Shown one piece after another: positions 1 through 9,490 of a DNA stretch of 64,000 nucleotides. The stretch's first letter is position 1, and every line of letters starts with the position of its first letter. Source of the DNA: Salinicola aestuarinus (GTDB taxonomy: Bacteria > Pseudomonadota > Gammaproteobacteria > Pseudomonadales > Halomonadaceae); assembly GCF_003206645.1 (NCBI RefSeq), contig NZ_PZJP01000008.1, forward strand, positions 495,999 to 559,998, written 5' to 3'. The translations under genes and the position numbers were made by a program. Below the pieces are notes generated by a model. That model searched no databases. It saw only the letters and a list, made by a program, of their open reading frames with translations, and was not told the DNA's origin.

Positions 1-34
1 GCTGAAAAACGCTGTCGTTCGACTGTTCGCTCAC
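1..34 (-). CDS. Possible 5' end of a divergent gene (partial, runs off the window)
   Basis: A minus-strand frame is open from a GTG at 34-32 to the window edge and would encode MSEQSNDSVFQ. A GAGG-like ribosome site lies just upstream. An in-frame ATG at 67-65 is an alternative start. From memory, Pseudomonas aeruginosa has a gap-type glyceraldehyde-3-phosphate dehydrogenase gene next to mfd, which would fit the position, but 11 residues cannot prove this. It could equally be chance open frame. Confidence 0.25.
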   Translation of the reverse strand, partial: MSEQSNDSVFQ

Positions 35-323
35 GGACCGGCCTCGCTTGAAGTGGATCGATGACATTGGCTGACTCGCGCCTCGACGCAGATGCCCTGC
101 TATCGACCGCCAGTCGCTCACCAAAAACGTGAGCATTATCCGCGGGCTACAAAAGCCGCCGCAATCGCCGCGTAGTCGCAAGCGGTGTAGTTTCACTACA
201 CTGGTCCAAACCCGAACGCGCTGGCATCGGTTTGCCCTGCCGGGCACCCCCCGCGGCGGCGATCAGCCTGCTATCATCTCTGCAAATTCCTTCTCGCCTC
301 CCATCTACGCCATCGAAAGGTCC
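35..323. other. Intergenic region upstream of mfd
   Basis: No convincing gene is seen here. The mfd reading frame extends upstream to 129, but those 65 residues do not resemble Mfd and are taken as 5' untranslated DNA. A TATCAT at 272-277 could be a -10 element for mfd, without a good -35 partner. Confidence 0.4.
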
Positions 324-3300
324 ATGTCGCAATTCAGCCCTCTCTCGCCCCCGCGCCCCCGCGGCGTGCGCGAAACGACCTACTGCCAGCTTCCCTACGG
401 TAGCGCCAGCGCCCTGACGCTCGCCCGCCTGGCAGAGGACGCGCCGCTACTCGTCATCACGCCGGATACCGCCAGCGCCCAGCGCCTGGAAACCGCGCTT
501 CGCTTCTATGCCGATACGCCGGTGATGCCGTTTCCCGATTGGGAGACGCTGCCCTACGACAGTTTCTCGCCTCACCAGGACATCGTCTCCGCTCGCCTGC
601 GCACGCTTCGCGAACTGCAGGAGGGTACCCGGGGTATCGTCCTGGTACCGATCAACACGCTGATGCAGCGCCTGCCGCCGCGAGAGTACGTTGCCGGCCG
701 GGTACTCACGCTGGCCAACGGCGATCAGCTCGATCGTGAAGGGTTCCGAGAACGCCTCTCGCGTGCCGGATATCGCGCAGTGGAAACGGTCTACGAGCCA
801 GGCGAATACGCTATGCGTGGCGCGCTGATCGACCTCTTCCCCATGGGAACGGATGCACCGCTGCGCATCGATCTTTTCGACGACGAGATCGACTCGCTGC
901 GTCGTTTCGATCCGGATTCGCAGCGGTCAGGCGACAAGCTCGAGCGCATCGAACTCCTGCCCGCCCACGAGTACTCACTGTCGCGTTCCGCGATCGCCTG
1001 CTTTCGAGAAGGGTTCGAGACCCTTTTCGATGTAGATCCACGCCAGTGCCCGCTCTATGTCGACGCCATCAAGGGAATTCCCTCCCCGGGCCTCGAGCAG
1101 TATCTGCCGCTGTTCTTCGAGGAAACGGCGACCCTCTTCGAACACCTCGCCGATGACACCCGTGTCGCGCTGCTCCCGGAAGTGCACGCCGCCGCGGAGA
1201 GCCACTGGCGCGCCATCGAGAGCCGCTACGAGAACCTCGGCGTGGACCCCACCCGACCGCTTTTGCCGCCAGCACGCGCCTTCGTGCCCGTCGCCGAGGT
1301 GTTCGCCGCGATCAAGCGCCATCCGCGTCTGGAGTTCACGCCGGCAAGCGACGACAACGCTGTCGGCGACAACGTGCATGCCAGCACCACCCAGATGCCG
1401 CCGACGGTCGCCATCAATGCCCGCGCGCAGCAACCGCTGTCGACACTGGAGCAGTTCCTAGGCGCCCATCGGGATCTTCGCGTGCTGTTCGTCGCCGAGT
1501 CTCGCGGCCGCCGGGAGGCACTCGACGAAACGCTCTCGCCGCTGGTCCGTGAAATGCCGCACGTCGAGAACTGGCGCGAGTTCCTCGAGGGCGACAGTCA
1601 CTTTGCGATTACCGAGGGTGGGCTCGACGAGGGACTATGGCTCGGCGACCCGGCGGTCGCCGTGATCACCGAGACCGAACTTTACGGCGAGGTGGTGCGC
1701 CAGTCGCGACGCCGCGCCAAGGCGACCGATGACAACGAGCTCGCGGTGCGACATCTGTCGGAGCTCAAACCCGGCTCGCCGGTGGTTCACCAGTATCACG
1801 GTGTCGGCCGCTACCAGGGACTCGAGACGATCCACGCCGGCGGTCTGGCGGCGGAATTTCTGGCACTCGAGTACGCCAACGGCGCCAAGCTCTACGTCCC
1901 GGTGGACAATCTTCAGCTGATCTCGCGCTATGCCGGCGCCAGCGACGAACTCGCACCGTTGCACAAGCTCGGCTCCGACACCTGGGACAAGGCCAAGCGC
2001 AAAGCCGCGGAGAAGGTACGCGACACGGCTGCCGAACTGCTGGACATCTACGCCCGCCGCGAAGCGCGCGAAGGGTTCGCCAGTGATGCGCCGGGGGATG
2101 ACTATGCTCGCTTCGCCGCAAGCTTCCCCTTCGAGGAGACCCCAGACCAGCTCGCCGCCATCGAAGCGGTGATCGATGACATGACCGCGCCTCGCCCGAT
2201 GGACCGCGTGGTCTGCGGTGACGTCGGCTTCGGTAAGACCGAGGTCGCCATGCGCGCAGCCTTCCTCGCGGTCAACTCAGGGCGTCAGGTGGTGGTGCTC
2301 GTACCCACCACACTGCTGGCTCAGCAGCACTACGACAATTTCCGCGATCGCTTCGCCGACACTGCCGTACAGATCGAGATGCTCTCTCGCTTCACCGGCG
2401 GCAAGGGCGAAAGCGACACCATGGCGCGAATCGCCGAAGGCCGCGCGGACATCATCATCGGCACCCACAAGCTGCTCTCGAAGTCGTTCAAGGTGCCCAA
2501 TCTCGGCTTGATGATCATCGACGAGGAGCACCGCTTCGGGGTCTCGCAAAAAGAGCGCCTCAAGCAGCTACGAGCCCAGGTCGACATTCTCACGCTCACG
2601 GCGACGCCGATTCCCCGCACGCTCAACATGGCAATGAACGGGATTCGCGATCTCTCGATCATCGCCACGCCGCCGGCGAAACGACTGTCGGTCAAGACCT
2701 TCGTCCAGAGCCGCAACGAGCCGGTCATCAAAGAGGCGATCCTTCGCGAGATCCTGCGCGGTGGCCAGGTCTACTTCCTGCACAACGAAGTCAAGACGAT
2801 CGAGTCGAGCGCCGACAAGATTCGCGAACTGGTGCCGGATGCCCGCGTCGGTGTCGCCCACGGCCAGCTGCCGGAGCGCGCACTGGAGCGGGTGATGTCG
2901 GACTTCTACCACAAGCGCTTCAATGTTCTGGTCTGCTCGACGATCATCGAAACCGGGATCGACGTCCCCAGCGCCAACACCATCGTCATCGAGCGCGCCG
3001 ACAAGTTCGGCCTCGCCCAGCTGCACCAGCTCCGTGGCCGCGTGGGGCGCAGTCATCATCAGGCCTACGCCTACCTGCTGACGCCGCCCCCCAAGGCGAT
3101 GACCAAGGACGCCATGAAGCGACTCGAGGCGATCACCCAGAGCGACGACCTGGGGGCAGGTTTCACTCTCGCCAGTCATGACATGGAGATCCGCGGAGCG
3201 GGCGAGCTGCTCGGCGATGAGCAGAGCGGCCAGATGGAGACCGTCGGCTACAGCCTTTACATGCAGATGCTCGACCGCGCGGTCAAAGCGATTCGCTCAG

Positions 3301-3785
3301 GCAAGACGCCCAACATCGAAGCGCCTCTCGATGACGGGACGGAACTGAGCCTCAACCTGCCTGCACTGATCCCCGACGATTATCTGCCGGACATTCAGCA
3401 GCGTCTGGTGATGTACAAGCGAATCTCGAGCGCCGAGAACGAGGGTGCGCTCAAAGAGCTTCAGGTCGAGATGATCGACCGCTTCGGGCTACTGCCCGGG
3501 CCCGTGAAGACGCTGTTCCAACAGACACAGCTACGTCAGAGGGCCGAACGCCTGGGCATTGCCAAGCTGGAAGCCGGCGCGGAGCGCGGCCGCGTCATTT
3601 TCAGCCCCGAGCCGCAGATCGACCCCATGACGCTGGTCGAGCTGATCCAACGCTTCCCGCAACGCTACAAACTGGAGGGCGCCGACACGCTGCGCTTCTA
3701 CGCGGACATGGAGCAAGCGGCCGATCGCCTGTCCTGCATCGACGAGCTGCTGAATACGCTCAATCGCAAGGCCAAGGCGGCTTGA
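324..3785 (+). CDS. mfd: Transcription-repair coupling factor Mfd
   Basis: Mfd is a DNA translocase that removes RNA polymerase stalled at lesions and recruits UvrA for nucleotide excision repair. The product has 1153 residues, close to the E. coli length (1148). The N-terminal part is the UvrB-homology module (DWETLPYDSFSPHQD). A CarD-like RNA-polymerase-interacting domain follows (GQPVVH-type HYHGVGRY, about 480-560). The RecG-like motor has Walker A GDVGFGKTEVA near 632-642, a DEEH box at 733-736 and motif VI QLRGRVGRSHHQ near 902-913. The C-terminal TRCF domain covers about 1000-1150. I chose the ATG at 324, preceded by GAAAGG, because homology begins there; the open frame itself starts at 129. 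The gene is monocistronic, closed by a strong hairpin. Confidence 0.97.
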   Translation: MSQFSPLSPPRPRGVRETTYCQLPYGSASALTLARLAEDAPLLVITPDTASAQRLETALRFYADTPVMPFPDWETLPYDSFSPHQDIVSARLRTLRELQEGTRGIVLVPINTLMQRLPPREYVAGRVLTLANGDQLDREGFRERLSRAGYRAVETVYEPGEYAMRGALIDLFPMGTDAPLRIDLFDDEIDSLRRFDPDSQRSGDKLERIELLPAHEYSLSRSAIACFREGFETLFDVDPRQCPLYVDAIKGIPSPGLEQYLPLFFEETATLFEHLADDTRVALLPEVHAAAESHWRAIESRYENLGVDPTRPLLPPARAFVPVAEVFAAIKRHPRLEFTPASDDNAVGDNVHASTTQMPPTVAINARAQQPLSTLEQFLGAHRDLRVLFVAESRGRREALDETLSPLVREMPHVENWREFLEGDSHFAITEGGLDEGLWLGDPAVAVITETELYGEVVRQSRRRAKATDDNELAVRHLSELKPGSPVVHQYHGVGRYQGLETIHAGGLAAEFLALEYANGAKLYVPVDNLQLISRYAGASDELAPLHKLGSDTWDKAKRKAAEKVRDTAAELLDIYARREAREGFASDAPGDDYARFAASFPFEETPDQLAAIEAVIDDMTAPRPMDRVVCGDVGFGKTEVAMRAAFLAVNSGRQVVVLVPTTLLAQQHYDNFRDRFADTAVQIEMLSRFTGGKGESDTMARIAEGRADIIIGTHKLLSKSFKVPNLGLMIIDEEHRFGVSQKERLKQLRAQVDILTLTATPIPRTLNMAMNGIRDLSIIATPPAKRLSVKTFVQSRNEPVIKEAILREILRGGQVYFLHNEVKTIESSADKIRELVPDARVGVAHGQLPERALERVMSDFYHKRFNVLVCSTIIETGIDVPSANTIVIERADKFGLAQLHQLRGRVGRSHHQAYAYLLTPPPKAMTKDAMKRLEAITQSDDLGAGFTLASHDMEIRGAGELLGDEQSGQMETVGYSLYMQMLDRAVKAIRSGKTPNIEAPLDDGTELSLNLPALIPDDYLPDIQQRLVMYKRISSAENEGALKELQVEMIDRFGLLPGPVKTLFQQTQLRQRAERLGIAKLEAGAERGRVIFSPEPQIDPMTLVELIQRFPQRYKLEGADTLRFYADMEQAADRLSCIDELLNTLNRKAKAA

Positions 3786-3820
3786 GTGCTGATCGTCGCG
3801 AGCGTCCGGCCGGCGACACC

Positions 3821-3852
3821 AAAAAAAACCGCGACAGTGTCGCGGTTTTTTT
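3821..3852. terminator. Bidirectional intrinsic terminator between mfd and the phosphoesterase
   Basis: A run of eight A is followed by CCGCGAC, the loop AGT, then GTCGCGG and seven T. The structure is symmetrical, so it has a U tract on both strands and can serve mfd (+) and the converging phosphoesterase gene (-). Confidence 0.92.
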
Positions 3853-3897
3853 CAGGCTGGCGTTGCTGTGATGCCGATGCGATCGTCGCTCGCGTCG

Positions 3898-5016
3898 TCA
3901 CTCGGCTCGACGCAGCCGTAGTCGCGTAATCTCGGCCGGCGCCCCGAAGCGCATCGGCGGCCCCCAGTAGCCGGTACCCCGACTGGTATAGACCCACATC
4001 GCCTCTTCATGCCCCAGCCCCGCAAGAAAGCGATTGGCGCGTCGTGCCAATAGCGTCCACGGCCAGATCTGGCCGCCATGGGTGTGTCCCGAGAGCTGCA
4101 GATCGAACCCCGCTTTCGCCGCCGCCGGTGCGGAGTTCGGCTGATGCGCCAGCAGCACTCGAGGTACCGACGCCGGAATCCCGGCTGCCGCCACCACCGG
4201 ATCGCTACGATGCGCCGCCACGTAGTAGCCGGCGGTGAAATCCGGCACGCCGGCGATGGCGAGCATCGCGCCGCGGTGCTCGAGCAGTACGGACTCATTG
4301 ACCAGCATCTGTACCCCAGCGCGCCGAAACGCCTCCACCCAGGCTTCGGCCTCGCTGTAATATTCGTGATTCCCAGTGACACCGAAGGTGCCGTGACGCG
4401 AGACCAGCTCAGCCAGAGGCGCGATCTCCGGCTCCAGCTCGTTGACGCGCCCATCCGTCATGTCACCAGTAATCGCCACGAGATCCGGATTGAGGGCGTT
4501 GACCCGGCGCACGATCGCCGCGAGGTGTCCTCGCTTGATCGTTGGTCCGACATGGAGATCACTCAACTGAACGATCGCAAAGTCTTCCAGTGCCGGCGGC
4601 AGTTGGGCGATGGGAACCGACACCTCGACGACTCGGGGAACTCGCCGCGCCTGATACAACGACCAGGCGGAAAGTACCAGCGTCACCCCCACCACCGCCC
4701 AGGCGCTCGGGGTGCCCAGATTGGTGACCGGTAGTGCGAGCGCCACCAGTAACACCAGATCTCGCAGCAACGTCGACCAGAGCAGAAACGAGAACGCACC
4801 GGTCATGACACTGATCGGCCAGGCCAGCCAGCGATCATTGAGCCAGCTCACCCGCATCACCAGCGGCAGGGCCACCGCGCTAAGCGCGAGATAGCTCCCC
4901 ACCACCACCGAGCCCCAGGCCGGCAGGGCCAACCCGGTCAGTAGCCGAATCCCGATATAAAGATGAAGGACAACAACGATTACGCGAATACGGAGAAAGA
5001 ATCGATGGTGGCGCAC
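3898..5016 (-). CDS. Membrane-anchored metallophosphoesterase (YkuE/YaeI type)
   Basis: A 372-residue protein with about four N-terminal membrane segments (residues 1-125) and a cytosolic or periplasmic calcineurin-like phosphoesterase domain. All metal-binding motifs are present in order: QLSDLHVG, ITGDMTDG, VTGNHEYY and SGHTHGGQ. The best-known relatives are YaeI of E. coli and YkuE of Bacillus, which act on phospholipid or UDP-diacylglucosamine-like substrates; the substrate here is unknown. The start is GTG at 5016-5014, with GGATGG about 8 bases upstream. It is a single gene, divergent from the small membrane-protein gene. Confidence 0.88.
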   Translation of the reverse strand: MRHHRFFLRIRVIVVVLHLYIGIRLLTGLALPAWGSVVVGSYLALSAVALPLVMRVSWLNDRWLAWPISVMTGAFSFLLWSTLLRDLVLLVALALPVTNLGTPSAWAVVGVTLVLSAWSLYQARRVPRVVEVSVPIAQLPPALEDFAIVQLSDLHVGPTIKRGHLAAIVRRVNALNPDLVAITGDMTDGRVNELEPEIAPLAELVSRHGTFGVTGNHEYYSEAEAWVEAFRRAGVQMLVNESVLLEHRGAMLAIAGVPDFTAGYYVAAHRSDPVVAAAGIPASVPRVLLAHQPNSAPAAAKAGFDLQLSGHTHGGQIWPWTLLARRANRFLAGLGHEEAMWVYTSRGTGYWGPPMRFGAPAEITRLRLRRAE

Positions 5017-5127
5017 GTTCTAAACCATCCTTGGTTTTGAATCAGTGAGTGACGAATGGCGCAGGCCGGTGCCGATAGACCCCACGGAGGGAATAACCAA
5101 CGGACGCCCGCGCGGGGGTTTGATCTG

Positions 5128-5133
5128 TATAAT
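5128..5133 (+). promoter_or_regulatory. Consensus -10 element for the small membrane-protein gene
   Basis: TATAAT is a perfect sigma70 -10 hexamer 56 bases before the ATG at 5189. No good -35 sits at 16-18 bases. Directly downstream, the transcript would contain a GACGGG-CCAA-CCCGTC hairpin (5141-5156). Confidence 0.5.
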
Positions 5134-5140
5134 GCGCGTC

Positions 5141-5156
5141 GACGGGCCAACCCGTC
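5141..5156 (+). promoter_or_regulatory. Leader hairpin upstream of the 55-residue gene
   Basis: GACGGG, loop CCAA, CCCGTC: a perfect 6-bp stem starting just after the predicted transcription start. It may be a 5' stabiliser of the mRNA. There is no U tract, so it is not an intrinsic terminator. Confidence 0.45.
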
Positions 5157-5188
5157 ACACGTTCATCCTCAACGTCCCAGGAGCTCTC

Positions 5189-5356
5189 ATGTCACTGGCG
5201 AATGCCGCTTGGCTGGTCTCGGTCGTGGCGACCACGATTGGGTTCGCCGCCTTTTTCATCTTCAGTGCCACCCGTCGACGTTGGCTGCTGCCAACGGCTC
5301 TGATCTCGGTGGCAATCGCCATTGCCGCGTCGCTCATCGCCGCGCTCAACCAGTAA
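5189..5356 (+). CDS. Small membrane protein, 55 residues, unknown function
   Basis: The frame begins with MSLANAAWLVSVVATTIG and is almost entirely two hydrophobic helices (about residues 5-26 and 33-53) separated by a basic ATRRRW turn, which predicts a hairpin with the turn on the cytosolic side. A clear AGGAG at 5179-5183 sits 5 bases before the ATG, and a perfect -10 element lies upstream. The same frame is open further upstream to 5045, but the ribosome site decides for 5189. I do not recognise the family. It is divergent from the phosphoesterase and not part of an operon. Confidence 0.65.
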   Translation: MSLANAAWLVSVVATTIGFAAFFIFSATRRRWLLPTALISVAIAIAASLIAALNQ

Positions 5357-5454
5357 TCGTCAGCGTCGGCCTCGACAACCCGGGTTGAGATGACGGGCTG
5401 GCGTTCGAGCGCGGCGGGCCCGACCTGCAGCCGCAGACGTGCCAGCCATGACGG

Positions 5455-5697
5455 TCAGTGGACCGTGGCGGGAACCTGAGCCTCTTCGTCTTCCTCTTCG
5501 CCATCCCAGAGGTGTGTCCGGGTGATGGCGTGGTCCAGCATCTCGCGTGCCACGTCGAAGCGGCTGCGCTTCAGAAGCTCCACGGCTTCCTCGGAGAAAC
5601 GGATCGATACCAGCGGTTCGCCGCTGGCTTCAGCCGGGCGCAGCACGACCTCTCCATTGGCAAGCTCGACGATTTCCAGAATCGCGGTATCTGACAT
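5455..5697 (-). CDS. Conserved small acidic-tailed protein, unknown function
   Basis: An 80-residue protein beginning MSDTAILEIVELANGEVVL and ending in a glutamate/aspartate-rich tail (GEEEDEEAQ). The central part (LVSIRFSEEAVELLK) looks like a small alpha/beta fold. A strong AGGAGG lies 8 bases before the ATG on the minus strand, which is why this strand is preferred to the overlapping plus-strand frame 5458-5694. From memory, similar small proteins are found next to topA in pseudomonads, matching its place here. The function is unknown. Confidence 0.75.
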   Translation of the reverse strand: MSDTAILEIVELANGEVVLRPAEASGEPLVSIRFSEEAVELLKRSRFDVAREMLDHAITRTHLWDGEEEDEEAQVPATVH

Positions 5698-5782
5698 GGC
5701 TATGGCCTCCTAGTCTCGACGACCCGAAGCGTCTGAACGCCCCAGAGCGTCGTTACACCCCAAAACAAGTATGACAAGCAAT

Positions 5783-5813
5783 AAAAAACGACCAGAGCCT
5801 GAGCCCCGGTCGT
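5783..5813 (-). terminator. Intrinsic terminator of the topA operon
   Basis: Read on the minus strand: ACGACCGGGGC, loop TCAG, GCTCTGGTCGT, an 11-bp stem with two G-U pairs, followed by a run of T. It lies 48 bases after the stop of the gene downstream of topA. Confidence 0.88.
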
Positions 5814-5860
5814 CTTGCACTAGTCATAAGATTAACACGCGGGTCACGAAGCGGTCACGC

Positions 5861-6319
5861 TCACCACTCCTGACTGCCTTCCCGCAGTGATGGCAGCAGG
5901 GCTTTGAACTCACGGTGGCACCAGCAGAGCTGGTCCGCCAGCGCCGGCGACTGGCCGCTAGCGATCAAGCCTTTTTGAGGGCGCCTCGATGACGCCCCGC
6001 GATCGGCGTGTAGCGATTCGACGTGCGTGAGCAATACGGCCAGCCAGCTCTCTTCAGCCGCCGCCAGCTCGCGCAGACGGTCCAGTTCGGCCACCTGGAC
6101 GTCTCTCGCCTCGAACCAGGCGCGCCACCCCCCCAGCGTCTGGCTCGTGTGCTCGGTGACTTCTCTGAGCAGCGAGTCGAGGGCGAGCTCGAGGGTCGCC
6201 AGCGCCGCCTCCTCGAAGGCCATGCGGCGCGCCATTACCTGCTCGTCACTGCCGCCCTCTTCGGCCAGGAGCAGCTCAGCATGATGCAGGAGCTGATTGG
6301 TACGCGCCGGTGAACTCAC
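5861..6319 (-). CDS. Unknown helical protein coupled to topA (DUF6586-like)
   Basis: A 152-residue, probably all-helical protein ([20 protein letters not shown]) without known catalytic motifs. The start is GTG at 6319-6317, overlapping the topA stop as GTGA, so it is translationally coupled to topA and ends just before a strong terminator. By position and general look it resembles the uncharacterised protein found after topA in Pseudomonas (I recall this as DUF6586, which needs a profile search). The coupling suggests a role linked to topoisomerase I dosage or activity, but that is only inference. Confidence 0.75.
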   Translation of the reverse strand: MSSPARTNQLLHHAELLLAEEGGSDEQVMARRMAFEEAALATLELALDSLLREVTEHTSQTLGGWRAWFEARDVQVAELDRLRELAAAEESWLAVLLTHVESLHADRGASSRRPQKGLIASGQSPALADQLCWCHREFKALLPSLREGSQEW

Positions 6320-8937
6320 TTTCGCTTGTCCTCGACCTGCCAGTGACCGTTGTCGTAGGTCGCTCGCCAGCCCGTCGCCTTGCCATCCTGGTCGGTCATG
6401 ACGAATTGGCTCTTGGTCTTGCGCGAGAACCGAATCTGCGCTGGACGGCCGTCCGGGTCCTCGCTGGGCGCCTGAAGTAGAAAGTGGTACTTCTCCGGCA
6501 GCTCCTTGGCGTGCGCCTTGAGTTCCTTGACCAGCGGCGGACGTGTCTCGCGGTTCTTGGGGAACTGACTCGCCGCCAGGAATAGACCGCTGGCACCGTC
6601 ACGCAGCACATAGTGATCCTCGACCTTCTGGCACTCGAGCTCAGGCATCGGGATCGGATCGATCTTGGGCGGTGCCACTTCACCGCTCTTGAGCAGCTTG
6701 CGCGTATTGCCGCACTCCTCGCTGGTGCAGGCGAAATACTTGCCGAACCGCCCGCTTTTGAGCTGCATCTCCGAGCCGCACTTGTCGCACTCGATCACCG
6801 GGCCGTCGTAGCCCTTGATCCGAAAGCGCCCTTGCTCGATTTCGTAGTAGCCGTCGTCGTCGTTACTGATATAGAGCTTGCGGCTCTCGTCGATGAGATA
6901 GCTGTCCATCGCCGTGCCGGTGTTGGGGTTACGGCGCTTGGCGAGCAGGGCATCCGTCTCGGCGGCTTCGTCGGCATCGGCCGGCACGGCCTCCTCGCCG
7001 GGGATCAGATCGATGGTCGTCTTGCAGCGCTCCTTCGGCGGCAAATTGTAGCCGGAACACCCCAGGAACACCCCGGTCGACGCGATGCGGATCTGCATCG
7101 GCCGGCCACAGGTGGGACAGTCGATATCGGTCTCGATCGGCTCGTTGGGCCGCATGCCATCGTCGCCCTGAGCGTGCTCGAGCTGCGCCTTGAATTCAGC
7201 ATAGAAAGCGTCGAGTAGCTCCCGCCAGTTCTCCTGTCCGCCAGCGACCTCATCGAGTCGATCTTCCATCCGCGCGGTAAAGCTATAGTCGAGTAGATCG
7301 TTGAACGACTCGACCAATCGGTCGGTCACGATCTCGCCGAGCTTCTCGGCGTAGAAACGCCGGTTGTCGAGCTTGACGTAACCGCGATCCTGGATAGTCG
7401 AGATGATCGCCGCGTAGGTGGACGGCCGTCCGATCCCTCTTTTTTCGAGCTCCTTGACCAGGCTGGCCTCGGTGTAGCGCGCCGGCGGCTTGGTGAAGTG
7501 CTGCTGGGGGTCGATCTGCTCGAGATGCAGGACATCGCCTTTGGCGATATCGGGAAGCTGGGCCTGATCGTCCTTCTTGCCCATCGGCTTCATCACGCGA
7601 GTGTAGCCGTCGAACTTGAGCACGCGGCCGCGGGCCTTGAGTTCGAAACCTTCGACCTCGATGGTGAGCGTGGTCGCCAGATACTGGGCCGGCACCATCT
7701 GACACGCCACGAACTGGCGCCAGATCAGCTCGTAGAGCCGCTGCGCATCACGCTCCACCGACAGATCATCGGCGCGCTGATTGACGTTCGAGGGCCGGAT
7801 CGCCTCGTGCGCTTCCTGCGCGTTCTGCTTGCTGGAGTAGCGAATGGGCGACTCCGGCAAATATCGCTCGCCAAACTCACCCTCGATGTACTCGCGCGCA
7901 TGAGCGACCGCATCCTGCGAGAGATTGGTGGAGTCGGTTCGCATGTAGGTAATGTAGCCCGCCTCGTAGAGGCGCTGCGCCAACGTCATCGTCTTCTTGA
8001 CCGAGAATCCGAGCCGACCGCTCGCCGCCTGCTGCAGCGTCGAGGTAATGAAGGGCGCGCTGGGCTTGGAGCTGGTGGGCTTGGTGTCGCGGTCGGAGAC
8101 GGTGTAGCTGTCTCCGCGCAGCTTGGCGATCCGCGACATCGTCTCCTGCTCGGAGGTCGGCCGGAAGGCTTCACCGTTCTCTCGCACCACTTCGAAACGC
8201 ACGGCTTCGCCGTCGGCAGTGACGGTATCAGCGTGCACGTCCCAGAACTCCTCCGGGACGAAGGCGCGAATATCACGCTCGCGGTCGACGATCAGACGCA
8301 CGGCGACGGACTGCACCCGCCCGGCAGAAAGACCGCGGGCGATCTTGCTCCACAGCAACGGCGAGACCATGAAGCCCACGACGCGGTCGAGAAAGCGCCG
8401 GGTCTGCTGGGCCTCGACGCGGGCGAGGTTCAGATCGCCCGGCTCCTTGAACGCTTCCTGGATCGCATTTTTGGTGATCTCGTTGAAAACCACTCGCTTG
8501 TAGCGCGAGTCATCACCACCGATGGTCTCCTTGAGGTGCCAGGCGATCGCTTCCCCCTCGCGGTCCAAGTCGGTCGCGAGGTAGATGGTGTCGCTCTTGT
8601 CGGCGAGCTTCTTAAGCTCCTCGACCACCTTCTCCTTGCCGGGCAGCACCTCGTAATTGGCGCGCCAGTCATCCTCGGGGTCGATCCCCATGCGCCGGAT
8701 CAACTGATCCCACTGCTTGCGCTTCTGATAGACCGCCTTCTCGTCGGGCGACATCTTGCGTGTCGCGGCGGCCTGGCGACCGCGCTCCTTGGGATCGACC
8801 GGCTGCTTCGAAGAGCCACTGGTCGGCAGGTCACGAATATGCCCGACGCTCGACTTAACGACGAAGTCGTTACCGAGATATTTGTTGATGGTCTTGGCCT
8901 TGGCCGGCGACTCAACGATTACCAGTGACTTGCCCAT
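6316..8937 (-). CDS. topA: DNA topoisomerase I
   Basis: A type IA topoisomerase that relaxes negative supercoils by cleaving one strand through a tyrosine link. It has 873 residues (E. coli 865). The TOPRIM domain holds E9 (IVESPAKAK) and the metal-binding pair D123/D125 ([10 protein letters not shown]). The catalytic tyrosine is Y331 in [10 protein letters not shown]. The C-terminal region carries zinc-ribbon repeats with CPTCGRPM and CDKCGSEM plus a further degenerate ribbon. The ATG at 8937 has AGGAG 5 bases upstream. A coupled gene of unknown function follows in a GTGA overlap. Confidence 0.97.
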   Translation of the reverse strand: MGKSLVIVESPAKAKTINKYLGNDFVVKSSVGHIRDLPTSGSSKQPVDPKERGRQAAATRKMSPDEKAVYQKRKQWDQLIRRMGIDPEDDWRANYEVLPGKEKVVEELKKLADKSDTIYLATDLDREGEAIAWHLKETIGGDDSRYKRVVFNEITKNAIQEAFKEPGDLNLARVEAQQTRRFLDRVVGFMVSPLLWSKIARGLSAGRVQSVAVRLIVDRERDIRAFVPEEFWDVHADTVTADGEAVRFEVVRENGEAFRPTSEQETMSRIAKLRGDSYTVSDRDTKPTSSKPSAPFITSTLQQAASGRLGFSVKKTMTLAQRLYEAGYITYMRTDSTNLSQDAVAHAREYIEGEFGERYLPESPIRYSSKQNAQEAHEAIRPSNVNQRADDLSVERDAQRLYELIWRQFVACQMVPAQYLATTLTIEVEGFELKARGRVLKFDGYTRVMKPMGKKDDQAQLPDIAKGDVLHLEQIDPQQHFTKPPARYTEASLVKELEKRGIGRPSTYAAIISTIQDRGYVKLDNRRFYAEKLGEIVTDRLVESFNDLLDYSFTARMEDRLDEVAGGQENWRELLDAFYAEFKAQLEHAQGDDGMRPNEPIETDIDCPTCGRPMQIRIASTGVFLGCSGYNLPPKERCKTTIDLIPGEEAVPADADEAAETDALLAKRRNPNTGTAMDSYLIDESRKLYISNDDDGYYEIEQGRFRIKGYDGPVIECDKCGSEMQLKSGRFGKYFACTSEECGNTRKLLKSGEVAPPKIDPIPMPELECQKVEDHYVLRDGASGLFLAASQFPKNRETRPPLVKELKAHAKELPEKYHFLLQAPSEDPDGRPAQIRFSRKTKSQFVMTDQDGKATGWRATYDNGHWQVEDKRK

Positions 8938-9490
8938 AGCGCTCCTGCTTCATTGAACTAGCGTCGATTCCGGCCGCCGTAAATGTAGGGCCATCGTTAT
9001 GAGATAGCCATCCCGTGCTGTTAGACAAAGATCACGCAGAGACTCGCTGGGGCCGCACTGCGCCCGCCAATGACAGACATTCGGCAAGCCAGACAGCGAG
9101 CGATATCACGCGGATAAACGGGGCCGGACCGGAAAATGCGCCTACCCTACCCTAGCCGTTGCCGAGGCGCCAGCCAGGCTAAGGCCGGTTAGAAAGCCCC
9201 CCTGCCCGCCTGCGCCGCCATCACCACACCCCGGTCGGTATCGGCCAGGGACGGGCACTCCTTGATCCTGGAACAGGACGCACGACGTCCCCCTCGCCTC
9301 TCGCACGGCTTTCTTACCTTGGACCCGACGGCGAGTCTGCGCCAATCAGGGATGCAGTCGGCACCACCTCGGACATCCGCGCCGCCGTGATGTAAAATCA
9401 CGGTTCGTTTCGGTCGTCGGTGGCACCATCCAGGCTTAGCCGGATGTCAACCTCCGGCGTGACGACCCTTCAGTTGCCAGGAGTTTCCCC
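8938..9490. other. 553-bp divergent intergenic region between topA and pyk
   Basis: I see no credible gene. Two short minus-strand frames here (9142-9345 and 9189-9401) have no plausible ribosome site or recognisable product. The right end holds the pyk promoter. The region should also carry the topA promoter, which is often supercoiling-sensitive, but I cannot place it with confidence. Confidence 0.5.
9370..9398 (+). promoter_or_regulatory. Promoter of pyk
   Basis: CGGACA (9370-9375), exactly 17 bases, TAAAAT (9393-9398). It matches the sigma70 consensus at 4 of 6 and 5 of 6 positions and lies 92 bases before the pyk start. Confidence 0.6.

Noticed and set aside
129..323. 65-residue N-terminal extension of mfd
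   Set aside because: No similarity to Mfd; homology and a ribosome site begin at 324.
5458..5694. Plus-strand 78-codon frame opposite the small acidic protein
   Set aside because: The minus-strand frame has AGGAGG, an ATG and a sensible acidic product.
7498..8928. 476-codon open frame antisense to topA
   Set aside because: Shadow of a strongly conserved gene in GC-rich DNA; arginine- and histidine-rich product without domains.
9142..9401. Short minus-strand frames between topA and pyk
   Set aside because: No ribosome site, no conserved features; they overlap each other in different frames.
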